A stretch of 64,000 nt of DNA from Fusobacteriaceae bacterium (GCA_900764925.1 CAAFPW010000085.1:12770-76769); one strand, 5' to 3'; numbered from the stretch's first letter, positions 9,591 to 18,837 are shown. Program-made: numbers and translations. The notes: generated from the letters alone by a model not told the origin.

Positions 9591-9773
9591 TTAAAAATTC
9601 TTAAAATAATTATAAAGACAAATTAACCCCAATCCTATTACTACAGAAATAAATATCAGTATTGTAAATTTCAGATTATATCTTAACTCTCTTATAATAA
9701 AAAATATACACCCTACTATCATAAAAACAACTATTATACAATATATAAAAGCTACTATATCAAAATCTTTCAT
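9591..9773 (-). CDS. Small two-helix membrane protein
   Basis: About 60 residues with two hydrophobic helices (IVAFIYCIIVVFMIVGCIFF and ILIFISVVIGLGLICLY) separated by a short basic loop. The ribosome site is weak; ATG 9773 is chosen, though an in-frame GTG at 9782 is possible. Family unknown. It sits between creD copy 1 and the zinc-ribbon protein with gaps of about 15-20 bases, so it is probably co-transcribed. Confidence 0.55.
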   Translation of the reverse strand: MKDFDIVAFIYCIIVVFMIVGCIFFIIRELRYNLKFTILIFISVVIGLGLICLYNYFKNF

Positions 9774-9792
9774 TTTTATCACTTACTTTTAA

Positions 9793-10896
9793 TTAAGTTT
9801 GTTGATGAAAAACTGTTACAATCTTACAATCTGGACAAATTTCTGTAAATAGAGTTCCCTCTGCCAAGTCCATTATAGTGTCCCAATGAATTTGAGCAAG
9901 GTATTTCATCTTCTTTCCACACTCTGGACACTCTCTATATTCCCAATCCTGTACCCAACTAGCAAATCCTCCTATTGTATTTGCATCATCTCCAAAAGCA
10001 CCATAAAATAAAGGTTTTTCTTTAATTGAAACAACAAATTTATTATTTACCATTTCATCTATTGTCTTTTCATCAAAATAATTCTCTTCTTCTCCTTCAA
10101 ATTCTAGAACTTCACTTGTTCCATCAAGGTTAAATTTAGTAGATATTCCTTCAGTTAAAGTTACACAATTAGGACAACAACTTACTGTAATTATTCCATC
10201 TAATCCTAAAAATGAAAATCTCTCATCTCTTCCATCTATTACTAGAATATCTATCATCTCTCCACCACAATGAGGGCATTTTTCTCCTCTTCTTCTAGCT
10301 ATAAAAGTTCCATTTTCATCTTTTTTATCTCCTATTTCAAAAGAGAAACATCTATCATAATTAAGTTTTATATAGTTATTTTCACTATCAAAAGTCCAAC
10401 CACCCTCTTCAGCATATATATCTGAATCTACAAATAATTTTTTTCTCCAAGGTCTAGGATTTATTTTTAATTCATATAGTGTATCTTGAGATTTTTTATC
10501 TCCAATCATGGCAAGACATTGTAAAAATCTTCCACCATCATCAGCAGATTTTGTACTCATAATTTTTTCTATTAGTATATCCCTAACTTCTTCACTAGCT
10601 TTATAATATAGTTCACTTGGATAATAAATTTCTCTTTCACAAGCTACTTTAGAAATCTCTTCTATATCTATTCCTCTAGTCATTAAATCTTGAAATACAT
10701 CATATTCATCTGTTTGATAAAACTCATCTTCATTTGAAGTTTTTAATCTTTCTATTACTTGATTTATTTTTTCCTTTATTTCTTCATCAGTCCAATTATT
10801 GACTTCTTCTCTATGATGTTTAGCTCTACATTTCCAACAAAGTCCTTCAAATCCTAAAGGTGTTCCACATTCTGGGCATTTATATTTTAAACTCAT
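9793..10896 (-). CDS. Multi zinc-ribbon hypothetical protein
   Basis: A 367-residue soluble protein with four Cys pairs forming zinc ribbons: CPECG/CWKC at residues about 8-23, CPHCG and CCPNC in the middle, CPECGKKM and CPDC near the C-terminus. Between the first and second ribbons lies a helical, HEAT-like region. GGFASWVQDWEYRECPECG resembles the C-terminal motif of YwqG-related proteins (GGxPxWVQ-x-YPxCPxCGxxM). Function unknown. A good ribosome site (AGGAGGT) precedes ATG. Confidence 0.65.
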   Translation of the reverse strand: MSLKYKCPECGTPLGFEGLCWKCRAKHHREEVNNWTDEEIKEKINQVIERLKTSNEDEFYQTDEYDVFQDLMTRGIDIEEISKVACEREIYYPSELYYKASEEVRDILIEKIMSTKSADDGGRFLQCLAMIGDKKSQDTLYELKINPRPWRKKLFVDSDIYAEEGGWTFDSENNYIKLNYDRCFSFEIGDKKDENGTFIARRRGEKCPHCGGEMIDILVIDGRDERFSFLGLDGIITVSCCPNCVTLTEGISTKFNLDGTSEVLEFEGEEENYFDEKTIDEMVNNKFVVSIKEKPLFYGAFGDDANTIGGFASWVQDWEYRECPECGKKMKYLAQIHWDTIMDLAEGTLFTEICPDCKIVTVFHQQT

Positions 10897-10912
10897 AACT
10901 ACCTCCTATAGA

Positions 10913-12370
10913 CTAAAAATCTCTTAATTCCTCAAATCTATCTAATAATTTATCTTTATTAATATTATCTGGTAAAATATCTAAAATATTACATAAAGCT
11001 GTATAAATTTCATCTCTTTCTTCTGTTTCTATAAATTTCATCTTATTAAATATTTGAGTATAATTAGTTACTATTTCTAAAGCTTTTTTCTCTTTTTCTT
11101 CTTCTGTATCATTAACTATTTTTAATAATGCTGAACGAGTTTTACGATATTGCTCTACAGCTTTTTTAGCCGAAGATATAGGAATATGTTCTGCCCCATC
11201 CCAAGCTCTAAAGGGATTATCTAAATTTTGTGCTAACCATTCTGATTTACGAGGTTTTGTGATTCGTAAACTTATTCCAGAAGTTTTTTTCCAAAGATTT
11301 TTTACTGTTTTAGCTACTTCTTCTGGAAAACTAGTTAACCAAAACCAATTAAGCTTAGGTAATTCTTCTGGTGTTGGAATATCCTCTTTAGTAAATCCAA
11401 ATAAATCACATATAGAAAATCTTTCCAATTCCTTAAATTCTTTTAAAGAAGAAAAATTTTTAATATTTCCTGGCTTTCCCCACAATCTTAGTTCTTTTAG
11501 ACGTAAATGAATATTAGAAAGTCTATTCAAATCAAAATTTTTTATATTAATTCCATGAAGAGTTTTAAGATTTGATAATTCTTTATGTGGTTGATAATCT
11601 CCAATAAACTGTATCATCAACTCCTCTCCATTATTAGGAGTATGAATTATACAATTATCTAATTCTTCATTTTGAAATAACAGCTGTTTTACCTCTTCTC
11701 CTAGCCATAATTCCTCTAACCCTCTCATATCAAGCATTAACTTACTAACACTTGTTCCTCTAAAATCTAACTTTTTTTGATTATGATTAATTAAAGTAAG
11801 TTCATAAATAAAAGGAGATTCTTTTAAAAATTCTAATAAATCACTATGCCATTTCTCGCAAATAACCTCGGAAAGACATGGTAACTTTAATAATTCTAAT
11901 GTAGAATCAAAAGGAGTATATTTATCTATTATTCTATGGCTACCTAATTTTATAGAATATCCATCTATATCTATCTCATCTTCACTTTCCATAGCTTTTT
12001 TAAAGGCTACTCTTTTTTCTTTTGGTATTTTTTGCCATTTTAATTGATAATAAATATCATCACTATTACTCCAAGTTCCATATGTATTACTTTTTTCAGT
12101 AATAATTGGAGAAATATTCCCTACATATTGTAATTCCTCTGGTATTTCTTTTTCTACATTAATCAAGCAAAGAGATTTTTCCCAATACATAAAATCTTTA
12201 TACAATGGCTGAAGATTTTTTAACTGATTTTTATTTAAAGGTTCTGTCCCTGTCCAATCTAATTCTAATTTAGTTATAGTTTCTTCAAAAATATCAGTAA
12301 TTTGACAAGCTATATAACAACCTAATTTTTTATGATAAGTAGTATAAATATCTCCAACTTTAGCTTCCAT
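10913..12370 (-). CDS. Leucine-rich-repeat-like hypothetical protein
   Basis: A 485-residue soluble protein. The N-terminal 100 residues form a beta-rich region (VGDIYTTYHKKLGCYIACQI). A central part (about 200-350) has leucine-rich-repeat spacing (LKELRLWGKPGNIKNFSSLK, LERFSICDLFGFT). The C-terminal 120 residues are helical and hold a conserved-looking PFRAWDGAEHIPISSAKKA segment. Proteins of this build occur next to YwqG-type genes, but I cannot name a family. ATG 12370 follows AGAGGT. Confidence 0.6.
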   Translation of the reverse strand: MEAKVGDIYTTYHKKLGCYIACQITDIFEETITKLELDWTGTEPLNKNQLKNLQPLYKDFMYWEKSLCLINVEKEIPEELQYVGNISPIITEKSNTYGTWSNSDDIYYQLKWQKIPKEKRVAFKKAMESEDEIDIDGYSIKLGSHRIIDKYTPFDSTLELLKLPCLSEVICEKWHSDLLEFLKESPFIYELTLINHNQKKLDFRGTSVSKLMLDMRGLEELWLGEEVKQLLFQNEELDNCIIHTPNNGEELMIQFIGDYQPHKELSNLKTLHGINIKNFDLNRLSNIHLRLKELRLWGKPGNIKNFSSLKEFKELERFSICDLFGFTKEDIPTPEELPKLNWFWLTSFPEEVAKTVKNLWKKTSGISLRITKPRKSEWLAQNLDNPFRAWDGAEHIPISSAKKAVEQYRKTRSALLKIVNDTEEEKEKKALEIVTNYTQIFNKMKFIETEERDEIYTALCNILDILPDNINKDKLLDRFEELRDF

Positions 12371-12388
12371 ACATTACCTCTTTATAAG

Positions 12389-12661
12389 TTATTTTTTTAT
12401 CCATTCAAATATACAAATAATCATTATTATTACCCCAAATAGTCCTGTAAAAAATCTAAAACCTCTTTCTCCAAAAATTTCATATACAGTTAACATAAAT
12501 CTTTTTGAACCTGTTGGATTACATATCCATTTCCAATTAAAGATAGCTCCAAAAAAGAATAATCCTCCTATAATTATTCCAAAAAGATAAGGATACTTCT
12601 TTAAATAAGGATCAATGCTTTCCATAAATTTTATATATAAATCACTAATAGGATTACTCAT
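12389..12661 (-). CDS. Imm17-like small membrane protein
   Basis: A 90-residue protein with two transmembrane helices (about 24-42 and 67-86). The linker contains FNWKWICNPTG followed by YEIFGERGFRFFTGLFG, matching the Imm17 pattern of a WKW-containing loop and a GxxxxR helix. Imm17 is a predicted membrane immunity protein of polymorphic toxin systems. Position beside the second CreD copy may hint at envelope protection. Start ATG follows GGAGG. Confidence 0.7.
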   Translation of the reverse strand: MSNPISDLYIKFMESIDPYLKKYPYLFGIIIGGLFFFGAIFNWKWICNPTGSKRFMLTVYEIFGERGFRFFTGLFGVIIMIICIFEWIKK

Positions 12662-12687
12662 ATATTCCTCCTTTACTTAGTCTATGT

Positions 12688-14007
12688 TTATTCCTCTAAA
12701 AACTCTTTCATATTTCTAGTCAAATACATCACTACATATAGTACTAACATTATTAAGATTGTTCCTGTTATCAAAGCATATTGCTCCATCTTTAAAATAG
12801 AAAAAAGAATAGCATAGATTCCTGTTAGGAATAAAAACATCCCCACTCCATATTTTTTATTTTCTGTTACCCCTTTAATATAAAAAGCATTTGGTAGGGT
12901 TACCATTAAGGTTGCTATCAAATATGCTGATTCAAAACTAAAATATTCAGACATTGAAAGTAAAACTAAATAAAATAGTGTAAGAGAAAATCCAACCACT
13001 CCATATTGAACATAGTGAGTAAATCTCTTACTAGTTACCTCAAAAATATAGACTACAAAAAGACTTAACATAATGAAAAGTATACTATATTTTACTGCTC
13101 TCATTACCTGTCTATAATGTGTTACTCCCTCATACAAATCTACTCCTACTTTTCCTTCATATAGATTTATACTTGGATATGGGGTATCTGTAAAATCTTG
13201 TTTATAGTTTCTTACAAAAAATGATATATCCCATTCAGCTTTAAATCCTGTATCATCTATTGTTTTTTCACTTGGTAAGATTCCATAAAAACTTGGTGAC
13301 TTCCAAGGAGACTCCACTCTAAAATGATTCTCTTTTCCAAATGGTAATATCTCTACTCCCTCATTTCCTCTCAAACTTAAACTGATACTAAATTTTACAC
13401 TCTCCTCTTGCCAGATATCTGGATTTATTCTTCCTGAAATTCCCATTCTTAAAGCATCTAAACTTACTCCTGTTCCAGATTCTAACTGTATCTCATCTCC
13501 ATTGACTTTAAATTCCCCAACTTTCATTAAAGATTTTGTATCACTCATTCCAATTCCAATATAAACACTATATGGATTAATATTAGCTGGTAAAACCTCT
13601 CTCAAATCAGGGAACTGTCCAACAATATTTATATCCCCAGTATAGACAGTTGATTTGTATATTCCTCTTTTTCTTACCTCATCATTCAATACAACTTTTG
13701 TATCCAATCTATCTGGTAAAACTATGTAGTATCTTTCTACTTTCCTTTTAATCTCTTTTTGACTATTATTATAATCTAGTGTAGATTCTATATCCTCATA
13801 TGGAACTATTAAAAATGGTCCAGCTATTGTTTGTTTTTTCCCCCACTCATTTCCTATCTCCTCTACCATGTTGGTATAAGAATAGTTTCTCTCTCTAATT
13901 ATCCCATTTATAAAAAACATTGGTATTTGTAATAGGATAGCCAATATAAAAATAAATCCAATTTTCTTAGTCAGTGTGCTATTTTTTATTTTTTCACTTG
14001 TTTTCAT
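12688..14007 (-). CDS. creD: CreD-family inner-membrane protein (copy 2)
   Basis: A 439-residue CreD paralogue of the protein at 8265-9575: same N-terminal helix (ILLQIPMFFING), periplasmic domain with GNEWGKKQTIAGPF, and C-terminal helices with FEVTSKRFTHYVQYG. The membrane half is almost identical to copy 1 while the periplasmic domain has diverged, for example in the loop after FLIVPY. Duplication with domain-specific divergence suggests that the external face is the part under diversifying selection. ATG follows GGAGGAG. Confidence 0.9.
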   Translation of the reverse strand: MKTSEKIKNSTLTKKIGFIFILAILLQIPMFFINGIIRERNYSYTNMVEEIGNEWGKKQTIAGPFLIVPYEDIESTLDYNNSQKEIKRKVERYYIVLPDRLDTKVVLNDEVRKRGIYKSTVYTGDINIVGQFPDLREVLPANINPYSVYIGIGMSDTKSLMKVGEFKVNGDEIQLESGTGVSLDALRMGISGRINPDIWQEESVKFSISLSLRGNEGVEILPFGKENHFRVESPWKSPSFYGILPSEKTIDDTGFKAEWDISFFVRNYKQDFTDTPYPSINLYEGKVGVDLYEGVTHYRQVMRAVKYSILFIMLSLFVVYIFEVTSKRFTHYVQYGVVGFSLTLFYLVLLSMSEYFSFESAYLIATLMVTLPNAFYIKGVTENKKYGVGMFLFLTGIYAILFSILKMEQYALITGTILIMLVLYVVMYLTRNMKEFLEE

Positions 14008-14032
14008 TGAATTTCTCCTCCTTCCATAAAAG

Positions 14033-15952
14033 TTACATTAAAAAACTTCCCATTTTTAATATATTCTCTTCAACCTTTTGGTATCTTTTCTTTACTGCTT
14101 CATCCTCTAAGTTTAGATATTTTTTTACTTCATCTAAATGATACAAAGTTTTTTCCTTTTCTCCCCATTCGCTATATATTTCAGCTAATTCTAAATCTAT
14201 ACTACCAGGATATTTTCCATATTCCTTTATTTTTTCAAAACACTCTACTGCTTTACTATACTCTCCCAAAAACTTATTTGTAATTCCTATTCCAAATTCT
14301 ACCCACTCATCAAAATTATTAGTAAGTTCCTTACTTTTTTCAAAATACTCCAAGGCTTTTTTATAATCTTTCTTATGATACATACACCATCCTAAATTAT
14401 TGTTAATATATGTATCATCTCTTCCTAAACTTTTAGCCTTACTTAAATTATCAATAGCTAAATCATACTCATTCATTTTTATATATGCAAAACCTAAGTC
14501 TGAATATAGCCATTCATCCTCTTTCCCATACTCTAGTGCTTTTTTAAAATAATACACCGCTTCAGAGTATCTTTTTAAATTTAATAGTACATTTCCTAAC
14601 TCTCTACAAATATATTGATTATTTCCATCTTTTTCCTCTGCTTTGGTTAAAAATTCCAAGGCTTCTATATATTTATTCATTCTTAGATATATATTTCCCC
14701 TTTGATAATCTATCCAAGAACTTGTCTCCTCTTTTTCAGCTTTATCCAAAAATTCTAAGGCCTTTTCATAATTTTCAAGATATTTATAATTTAGAGCCAA
14801 TTCCATATATATATCTTTATCTAAAATAGTTCTATTATTTATCTCCTGTAATTTTGTTAAATAACTTATAGATTCCTCATATCTTTCTAATCTTGCCAAA
14901 ATCCAACCTAGATTATAATATACCCACTCATCTCTTTTTCCCAATTTTTCTACTTTTTTTAGATATTTAACTGCTTCCTCATAATTTTCTACCTCAGCAA
15001 AAATCCAAGCTATTTGAGATAAAAGCCATATGTTTTCTCCATCTAAAACCTCTGCTTCTTTCAATATCTTTAAAGCATTTTTATAATCCTTCATCTCAAT
15101 ATAGATAGTTCCAATCTGTGAATATACTTCAGAATTTTCTCTATCCTTTTCCAAAGATTTATTCAAATACTCCAATGCTTTTTTATAATCTTTTTCTACT
15201 CCAGCTAACCAACCTTTTTCAGCCCAATACCAAGCATCATCTCTTCCCAACTCTTTAAGTTTATTAAGATACTCTTTCTCCTCTTTAAATTTTCCAGCTC
15301 TTCCAAGAGACCAAGCTATCTCTCCATATATCCATAGTTGATCCTTTACCTCTAACTTTAAAAGTTTTTTTAGTTGTTTTATTCTCTCATCAAATCTATT
15401 CAAATCTCTCAATACATATATAATTTGATAATTGACCTCTACATCATCACTGTCTATACTATAAGCTTTTTCCAAATATTTTAATGCTTCTTCACTTCTT
15501 TGCAAGTGTATTAAACTTTCACTGAGCTCTTTTAAAATTTCTATATCATTGGGGTTTTGCTCCAAAGCTTTAAAAAGATATTGAATCCCCTCTTCATACC
15601 TTTCTAGTGAGTTTAAATTCCAACCTAATTCAAAAAGTGTCCACACATAATTAGGATTTAAAGTATATGATTTTTTTAGATATTCAATAGCTTTTTCATA
15701 CTCACCTAAAGCACTATAGGAATATCCCATTCTATAATACCAATAATTATCATTCTTTCCTTCCTCTTTCACTTTAAGCATCTCTTCAATAGCTTTTCCA
15801 TACTCTCCAATATTATTTAAAGCTCTAGTATATTGAGATATCATCTCATAATCTCTATCTTTTTCATCAATCTCCAAAATCTTATCAATAATTTTTTGAT
15901 ATTCATTATTTTCAAACCATTTTTCAAATTTATTTTTCAGTTGTCTGTCCAT
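14033..15952 (-). CDS. TPR-repeat protein (long helical scaffold)
   Basis: A 639-residue protein made almost entirely of about 17 TPR units of 34-35 residues (for example GEYEKAIEYLKKSYTLNPNY, KDYKNALKILKEAEVLDGEN). Several units share the phrase LGRDDxW or YGKEDEW that also marks the divergent TPR protein at 16654-18798, so the two are paralogues. No signal peptide. The start overlaps the end of the XRE regulator by 23 bases, so the two are probably co-transcribed and translationally coupled. TPR proteins bind other proteins; the partner is unknown. Confidence 0.8.
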   Translation of the reverse strand: MDRQLKNKFEKWFENNEYQKIIDKILEIDEKDRDYEMISQYTRALNNIGEYGKAIEEMLKVKEEGKNDNYWYYRMGYSYSALGEYEKAIEYLKKSYTLNPNYVWTLFELGWNLNSLERYEEGIQYLFKALEQNPNDIEILKELSESLIHLQRSEEALKYLEKAYSIDSDDVEVNYQIIYVLRDLNRFDERIKQLKKLLKLEVKDQLWIYGEIAWSLGRAGKFKEEKEYLNKLKELGRDDAWYWAEKGWLAGVEKDYKKALEYLNKSLEKDRENSEVYSQIGTIYIEMKDYKNALKILKEAEVLDGENIWLLSQIAWIFAEVENYEEAVKYLKKVEKLGKRDEWVYYNLGWILARLERYEESISYLTKLQEINNRTILDKDIYMELALNYKYLENYEKALEFLDKAEKEETSSWIDYQRGNIYLRMNKYIEALEFLTKAEEKDGNNQYICRELGNVLLNLKRYSEAVYYFKKALEYGKEDEWLYSDLGFAYIKMNEYDLAIDNLSKAKSLGRDDTYINNNLGWCMYHKKDYKKALEYFEKSKELTNNFDEWVEFGIGITNKFLGEYSKAVECFEKIKEYGKYPGSIDLELAEIYSEWGEKEKTLYHLDEVKKYLNLEDEAVKKRYQKVEENILKMGSFLM

Positions 15953-16478
15953 TTTTATCCTCCAAAGCCCTATCTCTTCTCTTTTTTAAGTAATAATGTA
16001 AAATATATCCAAAACTTATAATTTGAAATAATAACAGTATATAAAATAATTCTCTTTTTTCATTAATATATAAATATCCTAAAAACCCATGATAATATGT
16101 TCCATCCCAATCAGTTGTAGTAACAGGATGAAGATATGAATCTATATATAGAAAAATAATTCCTAAAAGATTTATTCCTCCCAATACCATAAAAAATTTT
16201 ACTATACTAGGAATACTCTCTTTCTTTATCTCATCTTTATTTTCAACAATATATTGAACTAAATGCTCTTCAAAATCTTCTATCTCATCTTTCAATAGAT
16301 AATCAGTTGACACATTAAAAAAATAACTTAGTTTCACTATTTTCTTTATTTCAGGATAAGATTGATTAGCCTCCCATTTAGTAACAGTTTGCCTAGAAAC
16401 TTCCATAATCTCTCCCAGCTCTTCCTGTGTCATTCCTCTTCTTTTTCTTTGAAATTGTATCTTTTCTCCAAGAGTCAT
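15930..16478 (-). CDS. XRE-family HTH regulator with membrane tail
   Basis: A 182-residue protein: an N-terminal helix-turn-helix of the XRE type (LGEKIQFQRKRRGMTQEELG then SRQTVTKWE, residues 3-40), a linker, then two hydrophobic segments (about 97-115 and 145-162), so the regulator is likely membrane-tethered. The start at ATG 16478 is set by the AAGGGGGG site; longer in-frame starts lack one. It is first in the minus-strand run and divergent from a TPR gene, so it may control both directions through the inverted repeat at 16555-16569. Confidence 0.8.
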   Translation of the reverse strand: MTLGEKIQFQRKRRGMTQEELGEIMEVSRQTVTKWEANQSYPEIKKIVKLSYFFNVSTDYLLKDEIEDFEEHLVQYIVENKDEIKKESIPSIVKFFMVLGGINLLGIIFLYIDSYLHPVTTTDWDGTYYHGFLGYLYINEKRELFYILLLFQIISFGYILHYYLKKRRDRALEDKNGQTTEK

Positions 16479-16503
16479 AATCATCCCCCCTTTACTTACT
16501 ACA

Positions 16504-16532
16504 TTTATACTTTCTTTTTTCAAAAAAAGCAA
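16504..16532 (-). promoter_or_regulatory. Promoter for XRE regulator and array
   Basis: On the minus strand TTGCTT (16527-16532) is followed after exactly 17 bases by TATAAA (16504-16509), 25 bases upstream of the regulator's ATG. It is the only good promoter found just upstream of the long minus-strand run, though internal promoters cannot be excluded. Confidence 0.55.
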
Positions 16533-16554
16533 CCAACTATATACATACATTTTT

Positions 16555-16569
16555 GCAACTTATAGTTGC
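16555..16569. promoter_or_regulatory. Inverted repeat, candidate XRE operator
   Basis: GCAACT-TAT-AGTTGC is a perfect 6-3-6 palindrome between the divergent promoters. Half-site-like copies of the same word occur nearby (GCAACCAACT at 16529, GTTGCCAACT at 16565, GTTGCAAGG at 16608), two of which touch the -35 or spacer of the flanking promoters. Likely a binding site for the adjacent HTH protein; inference. Confidence 0.5.
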
Positions 16570-16593
16570 CAACTGTTTTTTTCTAAATAGTTA

Positions 16594-16622
16594 TTGACAA
16601 ATAAATTGTTGCAAGGTAAATT
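16594..16622 (+). promoter_or_regulatory. Promoter for TPR gene
   Basis: TTGACA (16594-16599), 17-base spacer, TAAATT (16617-16622), 31 bases upstream of the start codon of the plus-strand TPR gene. Confidence 0.6.
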
Positions 16623-16653
16623 AATATCAAGAGGGGATTAGTGAGGTGATATT

Positions 16654-18798
16654 ATGAAAGATGAGCTTCTAAAAAAATTAGATCTGCTTCATGAAGAGGG
16701 AAAAAATGAAGAGATCATCAAAGAGATAACTGCTCTTAAAGAGTTAGATTATGATGTTTTGGGAAGATTAGCTCGAGCTTATAATAACAATGAAGAGTAT
16801 CAAAAAGGATTGGATATACTTCTCTCTACTAAAGAAGAGGGAAAAAATGATTCTGTTTGGAATTTCCGTATAGGATATTCCTACTATTTCTTAAATGAAC
16901 TTAAAGAGGCGGAAAAATATTTTTTGAGAGCACTTGAATTAAATCCAAAAGAACCTAATGCTGATTATTTTCTTCAAGCTATCTACTCTGAACTTGGACA
17001 GAAGGAAGTAGACAGTAACAACATAGAAAAAGCTCTTGAATACTATTTAAAAGCTAGAGAGTTTGCTCAACCAAATGAAATTATCTACACCGAATCAGAT
17101 TTGGCTTGGACATATGATTATTTAAAAGAGTATGAGGTAGCTTACCAATATCTACAAAATATTATCTCTATGGGAAGAGATGATATTTGGGTGCACTCTG
17201 AATTAGGATATTGTTTAGATGGATTAGGTAGGCATGAAGAGGCTATTTCAGAATTTAAAAAAGCTATGGAACTTGGTAGGGATGATGAATGGATATTTGT
17301 AAGAATTGGTTTTTCATATAGAGAGTTAGAAAAATATGATGAAGCTATTGAAAACTACTTAGTGGGACTTCAAATTTCTCCAGATAGTATTTGGCTAAAT
17401 TCTGAAATCGGTTGGATATATGATTTAAAAGAAAATTATAGTGAGGGATTAAAATATTTAGAAAAAGCTCAATCTCTTGGTAGAGATGATGAATGGATTT
17501 ATTCTGAATTAGGTTTCTGTTTATCTAGGTTGGGAAAAAAAGAAGAAGCCATAGAAAACTATCTAAAGGCTATTGAATTAGGTAGAGACGATATTTGGCT
17601 AAACTCTGAAATCGGTTGGGTCTATGACGGCATGGATAGGTATAATGAAGCTGAACCATATCTTAGAAAAGCTATTGAGCTTGGTAGAGATGATGAATGG
17701 ATTTATTCTGAGTTAGGTTTCTGCCTATCTAGAATTGGAAAGTTAGAAGAAGCTCTTGAAGCTTTTAATACAGCAAAAAATTTAGGAAGAGATGATGCTT
17801 GGTTCAATGTTGAAGTAGGATATCTTTTAGATAAAATGTCAAAATTTGAAGAAGCTTTACCATGTTTAATGAGAGCCAAAGAACTTGGTAGAGACGATGA
17901 GTGGATTTACTTTGAAATTGGTTTTTGTCTAGTTAGACTTGGTAAAATGGAAGAGGGACTCGAATATTATCTCAAATCACAAGAACTTGGTAGAGATGAT
18001 GCTTGGCTAAATTCTGAAATCGGTTGGACCTATGATGATTTAGGTAAGTATGAACAAGGGCTCGAATACCTATTAAAAGCTGAAAAATTTGGTAGGGATG
18101 ATGAGTGGTTGAATACAGAGATTGGACAATGCTTAGGAAGATTGGGAAAAACCCAAGAGGGAATAGCTAGATTAAAAAAATCTTTGGCTATGGAAGATTG
18201 TGATAAAATTTGGCTAAACTCTGAGATTGGATATCTCTATGGAAGAGAAAATAATGAAAAAGAAGCACTAAAATATCTTTATGAAGCTCAGCAGTTAGGA
18301 AGAGATGATGAGTGGTTAAACTCTGAAATCGGTTGGAATCTAGTCAATGACTCTACAAAATATGAAGAAGTGTTGAAATACTTTAGAAAAGCTCAACAAT
18401 TAGGTAGAGATGATGCTTGGATTCATGGACAATTAGGTTATCTCCTTGCAAAAATGAAAGATTATGAAGGTGCAGTACAAGAGTTTAAAGAAGCTGATCT
18501 AAAATCTCCTTGTGATAATTGGATCTGTTATCACTTAGGAGTAAATCTTAGAAGGGTTGGCGAAGTAGAAAAAGCCTTAGAAATTTTAGAGAAAGCTTTA
18601 GAAAATGGAGAATATGATGGTTGGATAAAATTAGAGTTAGCTTGGTGCTATGCTCTTTTAGACAATAAAAAAGAGGGAGAAAAATATCTATCTTTAGCTA
18701 AAACTGCTCTTGAAGGAGCTTTGTTAGAAGATGTTGAATTGAAAAAAGATTTTGAAACAATCAAAAATCTTCTCTCTTCAAATACTTATCTATCTTAA
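16654..18798 (+). CDS. TPR-repeat protein with alternating LGRDDxW repeats
   Basis: A 714-residue soluble protein composed of about 20 TPR units of 34 residues. From residue about 170 to 590 nearly every unit begins LGRDD(E/A/I)W, and units of two kinds alternate: one reading DEWIYSELGFCLSRLGK, the other D(I/A)WLNSEIGW-YD. No signal peptide or catalytic domain. It is the divergent paralogue of the protein at 14033-15952, both flanking the XRE regulator. GAGGTGAT precedes ATG 16654. A protein-binding scaffold is likely; partner unknown. Confidence 0.85.
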   Translation: MKDELLKKLDLLHEEGKNEEIIKEITALKELDYDVLGRLARAYNNNEEYQKGLDILLSTKEEGKNDSVWNFRIGYSYYFLNELKEAEKYFLRALELNPKEPNADYFLQAIYSELGQKEVDSNNIEKALEYYLKAREFAQPNEIIYTESDLAWTYDYLKEYEVAYQYLQNIISMGRDDIWVHSELGYCLDGLGRHEEAISEFKKAMELGRDDEWIFVRIGFSYRELEKYDEAIENYLVGLQISPDSIWLNSEIGWIYDLKENYSEGLKYLEKAQSLGRDDEWIYSELGFCLSRLGKKEEAIENYLKAIELGRDDIWLNSEIGWVYDGMDRYNEAEPYLRKAIELGRDDEWIYSELGFCLSRIGKLEEALEAFNTAKNLGRDDAWFNVEVGYLLDKMSKFEEALPCLMRAKELGRDDEWIYFEIGFCLVRLGKMEEGLEYYLKSQELGRDDAWLNSEIGWTYDDLGKYEQGLEYLLKAEKFGRDDEWLNTEIGQCLGRLGKTQEGIARLKKSLAMEDCDKIWLNSEIGYLYGRENNEKEALKYLYEAQQLGRDDEWLNSEIGWNLVNDSTKYEEVLKYFRKAQQLGRDDAWIHGQLGYLLAKMKDYEGAVQEFKEADLKSPCDNWICYHLGVNLRRVGEVEKALEILEKALENGEYDGWIKLELAWCYALLDNKKEGEKYLSLAKTALEGALLEDVELKKDFETIKNLLSSNTYLS
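17170..18422 (+). repeat. In-gene tandem repeats, 102/204-base period
   Basis: Within the TPR gene the phrase CTTGGTAGAGATGATGA recurs at 17476, 17680 and 17884, and a variant at about 18088, exactly 204 bases apart (two 34-codon units). The intervening B-type units carry GATGATATTTGGCT or GATGATGCTTGG. Near-identity at the DNA level among copies indicates recent duplication or gene conversion. Confidence 0.8.
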
Positions 18799-18837
18799 TA
18801 ATTTTTATAAGAATTTTGATTTGGTGAAATTTTTAAT

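Noticed and set aside
17170..18422. CRISPR-like regular repeats
   Set aside because: Spacing is 102/204 bases and the repeats stay in frame with TPR protein units, so this is a coding repeat.
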